DNA of 53,513 nucleotides, taken from Arenicellaceae bacterium (GTDB lineage: Bacteria; Pseudomonadota; Gammaproteobacteria; Arenicellales; Arenicellaceae). Positions 53,382-53,513 of the stretch are shown here, piece after piece. The position numbers and the translations under genes are program-made. A model generated the notes under the pieces. That model saw only the letters and a program-made list of their open reading frames with translations, did no database searches and had not been told where the DNA came from. Location: positions 1-53,513 of the forward strand of contig JAQWNC010000020.1 in the NCBI GenBank assembly GCA_029246505.1, written 5' to 3'. Within the stretch, counting starts at the first letter, position 1, and each line of letters opens with the position of its first letter.

Positions 53382-53513
53382 ATATCGGTAGTCCAGGCAT
53401 TTAGCCGTAGTTAGTCTTGTTAGTTTTTTAAAATTAATATTGACACTTTATTGGTTTGCACCACTCAATATAAAATCAAGAATTTCATTACTTAACATTC
53501 TATCTGTTGTTCC

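Noticed and set aside
1-53513. tRNA, rRNA, CRISPR arrays, integrases or transposases
   Set aside because: None recognised by reading both strands. Repeated units are limited to the 155-bp and 28-bp pairs.

Overview
This window reads as chromosomal DNA of a Gram-negative, probably marine and uncultivated gammaproteobacterium. That is an inference from the gene content: TonB receptor, RpoE/ChrR photo-oxidative regulon, complete Hut pathway with HutF/HutG, DUF2878, DUF1365 and DUF4174 neighbours, DUF6152 proteins. No rRNA, tRNA, CRISPR, integrase or transposase was recognised. Many genes overlap by ATGA or GTGA, so translational coupling is common. I made every comparison by reading; no database search was run.

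Layout. (1) 1-6.5 kb: the start of an exported cytochrome c protein (minus strand), a decayed DUF1499 gene, then a four-gene plus-strand cluster encoding archaeal-type (type II) GAPDH, archaeal-type phosphoglycerate kinase, a MoxR-like AAA+ ATPase and a VWA/CoxE-like partner, followed by a broken DUF6152 gene. (2) 6.7-23 kb: a photo-oxidative (singlet oxygen) stress island. An ECF sigma factor and its zinc anti-sigma factor ChrR sit at 16.5-17.8 kb. Around them are photolyase, two FAD amine-oxidase-like proteins, SDRs, a TIGR01777 epimerase, DUF523/DUF1722, DUF3429, DUF1365, a Cfa-type methyltransferase, DUF2878, SOUL and fasciclin genes. Six sites of the form TGATCC (one TGATGG), 18 bp, TA-rich hexamer lie in front of these units, so the island looks like one regulon. 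(3) 23.5-30.8 kb: histidine utilisation, hutIHGU (minus) divergent from hutFC (plus), with a palindrome between them that is a good HutC operator candidate. This pathway takes histidine to glutamate through formylglutamate. (4) 30.9-53.5 kb: an exported oxidation/uptake island with LVIVD, NHL and YVTN-type beta-propellers, a PQQ-type quinoprotein, two haem c proteins (a further one starts at 1-511), DUF6152, a TonB receptor, an exported alpha/beta hydrolase, a CtBP-like 2-hydroxyacid dehydrogenase and an exported NADP-binding F420-type reductase. The substrate is unknown.

Most unusual points: the archaeal lower-glycolysis pair joined to a MoxR/VWA pair; a 155-bp piece of an NHL-propeller gene inserted antisense and in frame inside the DUF3429 gene, with a near-identical copy 33 kb away; a 28-bp perfect direct repeat bracketing a 2.2-kb two-gene segment; a 35-codon gene coupled to the SOUL gene; and several fossils (nhaA, DUF1499, SDR, DUF6152), which show that this chromosome segment has been rearranging and losing genes.
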